This document shows positions 63,112 to 64,000 of a DNA stretch of 64,000 nt, piece after piece. Both the position numbers and the translations under genes were made by a program. How positions within the stretch are numbered: position 1 is the stretch's first letter; each line of letters opens with the position of its first letter. The notes under the pieces were generated by a model that saw only the letters and a program-made list of their open reading frames with translations, was not told the DNA's origin and did no database searches. Where the stretch lies: assembly GCF_003696265.1 (NCBI RefSeq), contig NZ_RFFH01000004.1, forward strand, positions 1 through 64,000, in the 5' to 3' direction. The stretch is from Nocardia stercoris. Its GTDB lineage: Bacteria; Actinomycetota; Actinomycetes; Mycobacteriales; Mycobacteriaceae.

Positions 63112-64000
63112 GACAGCCTCGCGATCGCCGCCCGGCCGCCGTCGAGAAATTCGGCCCACTCGCCACCGCGGTCCTTGCTGCGCGGCTCGACCACGCCGTG
63201 CAGGTACTTGTTCATGATGGCCAGATCCTCGGGCGCGCGCCGGGTCAGGGTGCCGACCAGGGCGCCCGCGAGCGTCTCCGCGCTCAGCGTCTTCTCGCCG
63301 AAGAACTGGCTGTGCAGGATGGCGTCCTCGAGCACACCGATCTGCTCGGCGGTCGACAACGCCGACTCCAGTTTGTCGTCGTCGCCGGTCGCGGCCGCGG
63401 CGACCGCGCGCAGATCGGCGAAGCTCTCCAGCAGGATGTCGAGCAGGGTCGGCGGCAGCTCCAGTTCGATCTCGTGCCGGCGCAACAGTTCCTGAGTGCG
63501 GAACCGGACGATCTCGGCCTCGCTGCGCTTGTTGGACACCACCGGGATCCGGACGAAGTTGAAGCGCCGCTTGAGCGCCGAGGACAGATCGTTCACCCCG
63601 CGGTCGCGGCTGTTGGCCGTGGCGATCACGGAGAATCCCGGCTGGGCGAAGACCACGTTGTCCTCGTCGAGTTCGGGCACCGAGACGTACTTCTCGGACA
63701 GGATCGAGATCAGCGCGTCCTGGACGTCGCTGGTGGCCCGGGTGAGCTCCTCGAAACGGCCGATCACGCCCTGTTCCATCGCGGTCATGATGGGCGAAGG
63801 GATCATCGATTCGCGGGACTGGCCCTTGGCGATCACCATCGAGACGTTCCACGAGTACTTGATGTGGTCCTCGGTGGTACCCGCGGTGCCCTGGACCACC
63901 AGGGTGGAATTGCGGCTGATCGCCGCGGACAGCAATTCCGCCAGCCAGCTCTTACCGGTACCCGGGTCGCCGATCAGCAACAGGCCGCGGTCGGACGCCA
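63108..64000 (-). CDS. MoxR-type AAA+ ATPase (partial, 5' end outside window)
   Basis: The visible 297 residues begin just before Walker A (LLLIGDPGTGKSWLAELL), so the N-terminus is missing. Sensor 1 is in FSVIATANSRDRGVND, and the arginine-finger region in LSSALKRRFNFVRIP. Walker B is unusual: GVIGRFEELTRATSDVQDALISILSEK has RFEEL, so the acidic pair is likely EE rather than DE. The helical lid ends at RAAIARLS. MoxR proteins remodel partners together with VWA proteins. It is translationally coupled to the DUF5682 gene. Confidence 0.88.
   Translation of the reverse strand, partial: ASDRGLLLIGDPGTGKSWLAELLSAAISRNSTLVVQGTAGTTEDHIKYSWNVSMVIAKGQSRESMIPSPIMTAMEQGVIGRFEELTRATSDVQDALISILSEKYVSVPELDEDNVVFAQPGFSVIATANSRDRGVNDLSSALKRRFNFVRIPVVSNKRSEAEIVRFRTQELLRRHEIELELPPTLLDILLESFADLRAVAAAATGDDDKLESALSTAEQIGVLEDAILHSQFFGEKTLSAETLAGALVGTLTRRAPEDLAIMNKYLHGVVEPRSKDRGGEWAEFLDGGRAAIARLS

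Overview
The window is high-GC actinobacterial DNA, most likely from Nocardia or a close mycolic-acid-containing relative. Support comes from the gene content (NucS, GlgE/GlgB/GlgP, Mec-CysO-CysM, a fatty-acyl-AMP ligase, a KasA/B-type ketosynthase, Lsr2) and from frequent GTG starts. From about 3.5 to 34.4 kb the genes largely follow the M. tuberculosis H37Rv Rv1321-Rv1343c segment as I remember it. No alignment could be run, so all family names rest on reading motifs and protein sequences.

Layout. 1-370: the 3' end of 23S rRNA, a 5S rRNA and two strong terminators. 0.4-3.4 kb: two related small secreted proteins and a tandem pair of rhomboid-like membrane proteins. 3.5-8.9 kb: NucS, a small zinc-binding protein, a DivIVA-like coiled-coil protein, methylmalonyl-CoA epimerase, a thiolase, a DUF3817 protein and a redox-dead thioredoxin/TPR protein. 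8.9-16.8 kb: alpha-glucan metabolism, with a glgE-glgB operon, a dienelactone hydrolase and glgP. 16.8-22 kb: an insertion relative to M. tuberculosis, carrying a DHA2 exporter with a divergent TetR regulator and an unusual SRPBCC/acyl-CoA-ligase fusion. 22-34.4 kb: dinG, a hydrolase, DUF2017-clpS, pncB-pncA (NAD salvage), mec-cysO-cysM (cysteine from a protein thiocarboxylate), rhomboid, a metallo-beta-lactamase-fold phosphodiesterase, rph, rdgB, DUF3817 and an lprD-like gene.

34.4-64 kb is more accessory. It holds a short-chain dehydrogenase divergent from a second DHA2 exporter with a cytoplasmic tail domain; a YidC paralogue; an unknown gene behind a near-consensus LexA (SOS) box; a divergent ribosomal protein L11 paralogue that has lost the prolines of the thiopeptide-binding loop; a GMC oxidoreductase; ogt; a VapBC toxin-antitoxin pair with a palindromic operator; a VIT-type iron/manganese transporter behind an IdeR-like box; and a desaturase / ketosynthase / fatty-acyl-AMP ligase lipid locus. 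It continues with a third DHA2 exporter fused to three beta-sandwich repeats, a TerC-family protein, an aldehyde dehydrogenase plus GMC oxidoreductase pair, a divergent Lsr2, and the DUF5682-MoxR part of a probable AAA+ ternary system that runs off the right edge.

The items most worth a second look are the L11 paralogue (possible thiopeptide resistance or a specialised ribosome), the SOS-box gene beside it, the desaturase-KAS-FAAL locus, the exporter fused to carboxypeptidase-regulatory-like repeats, and CysO, whose Gly-Gly end is masked by Ala-Ala beside its putative processing protease Mec. No CRISPR array, insertion sequence, prophage or tRNA was seen.
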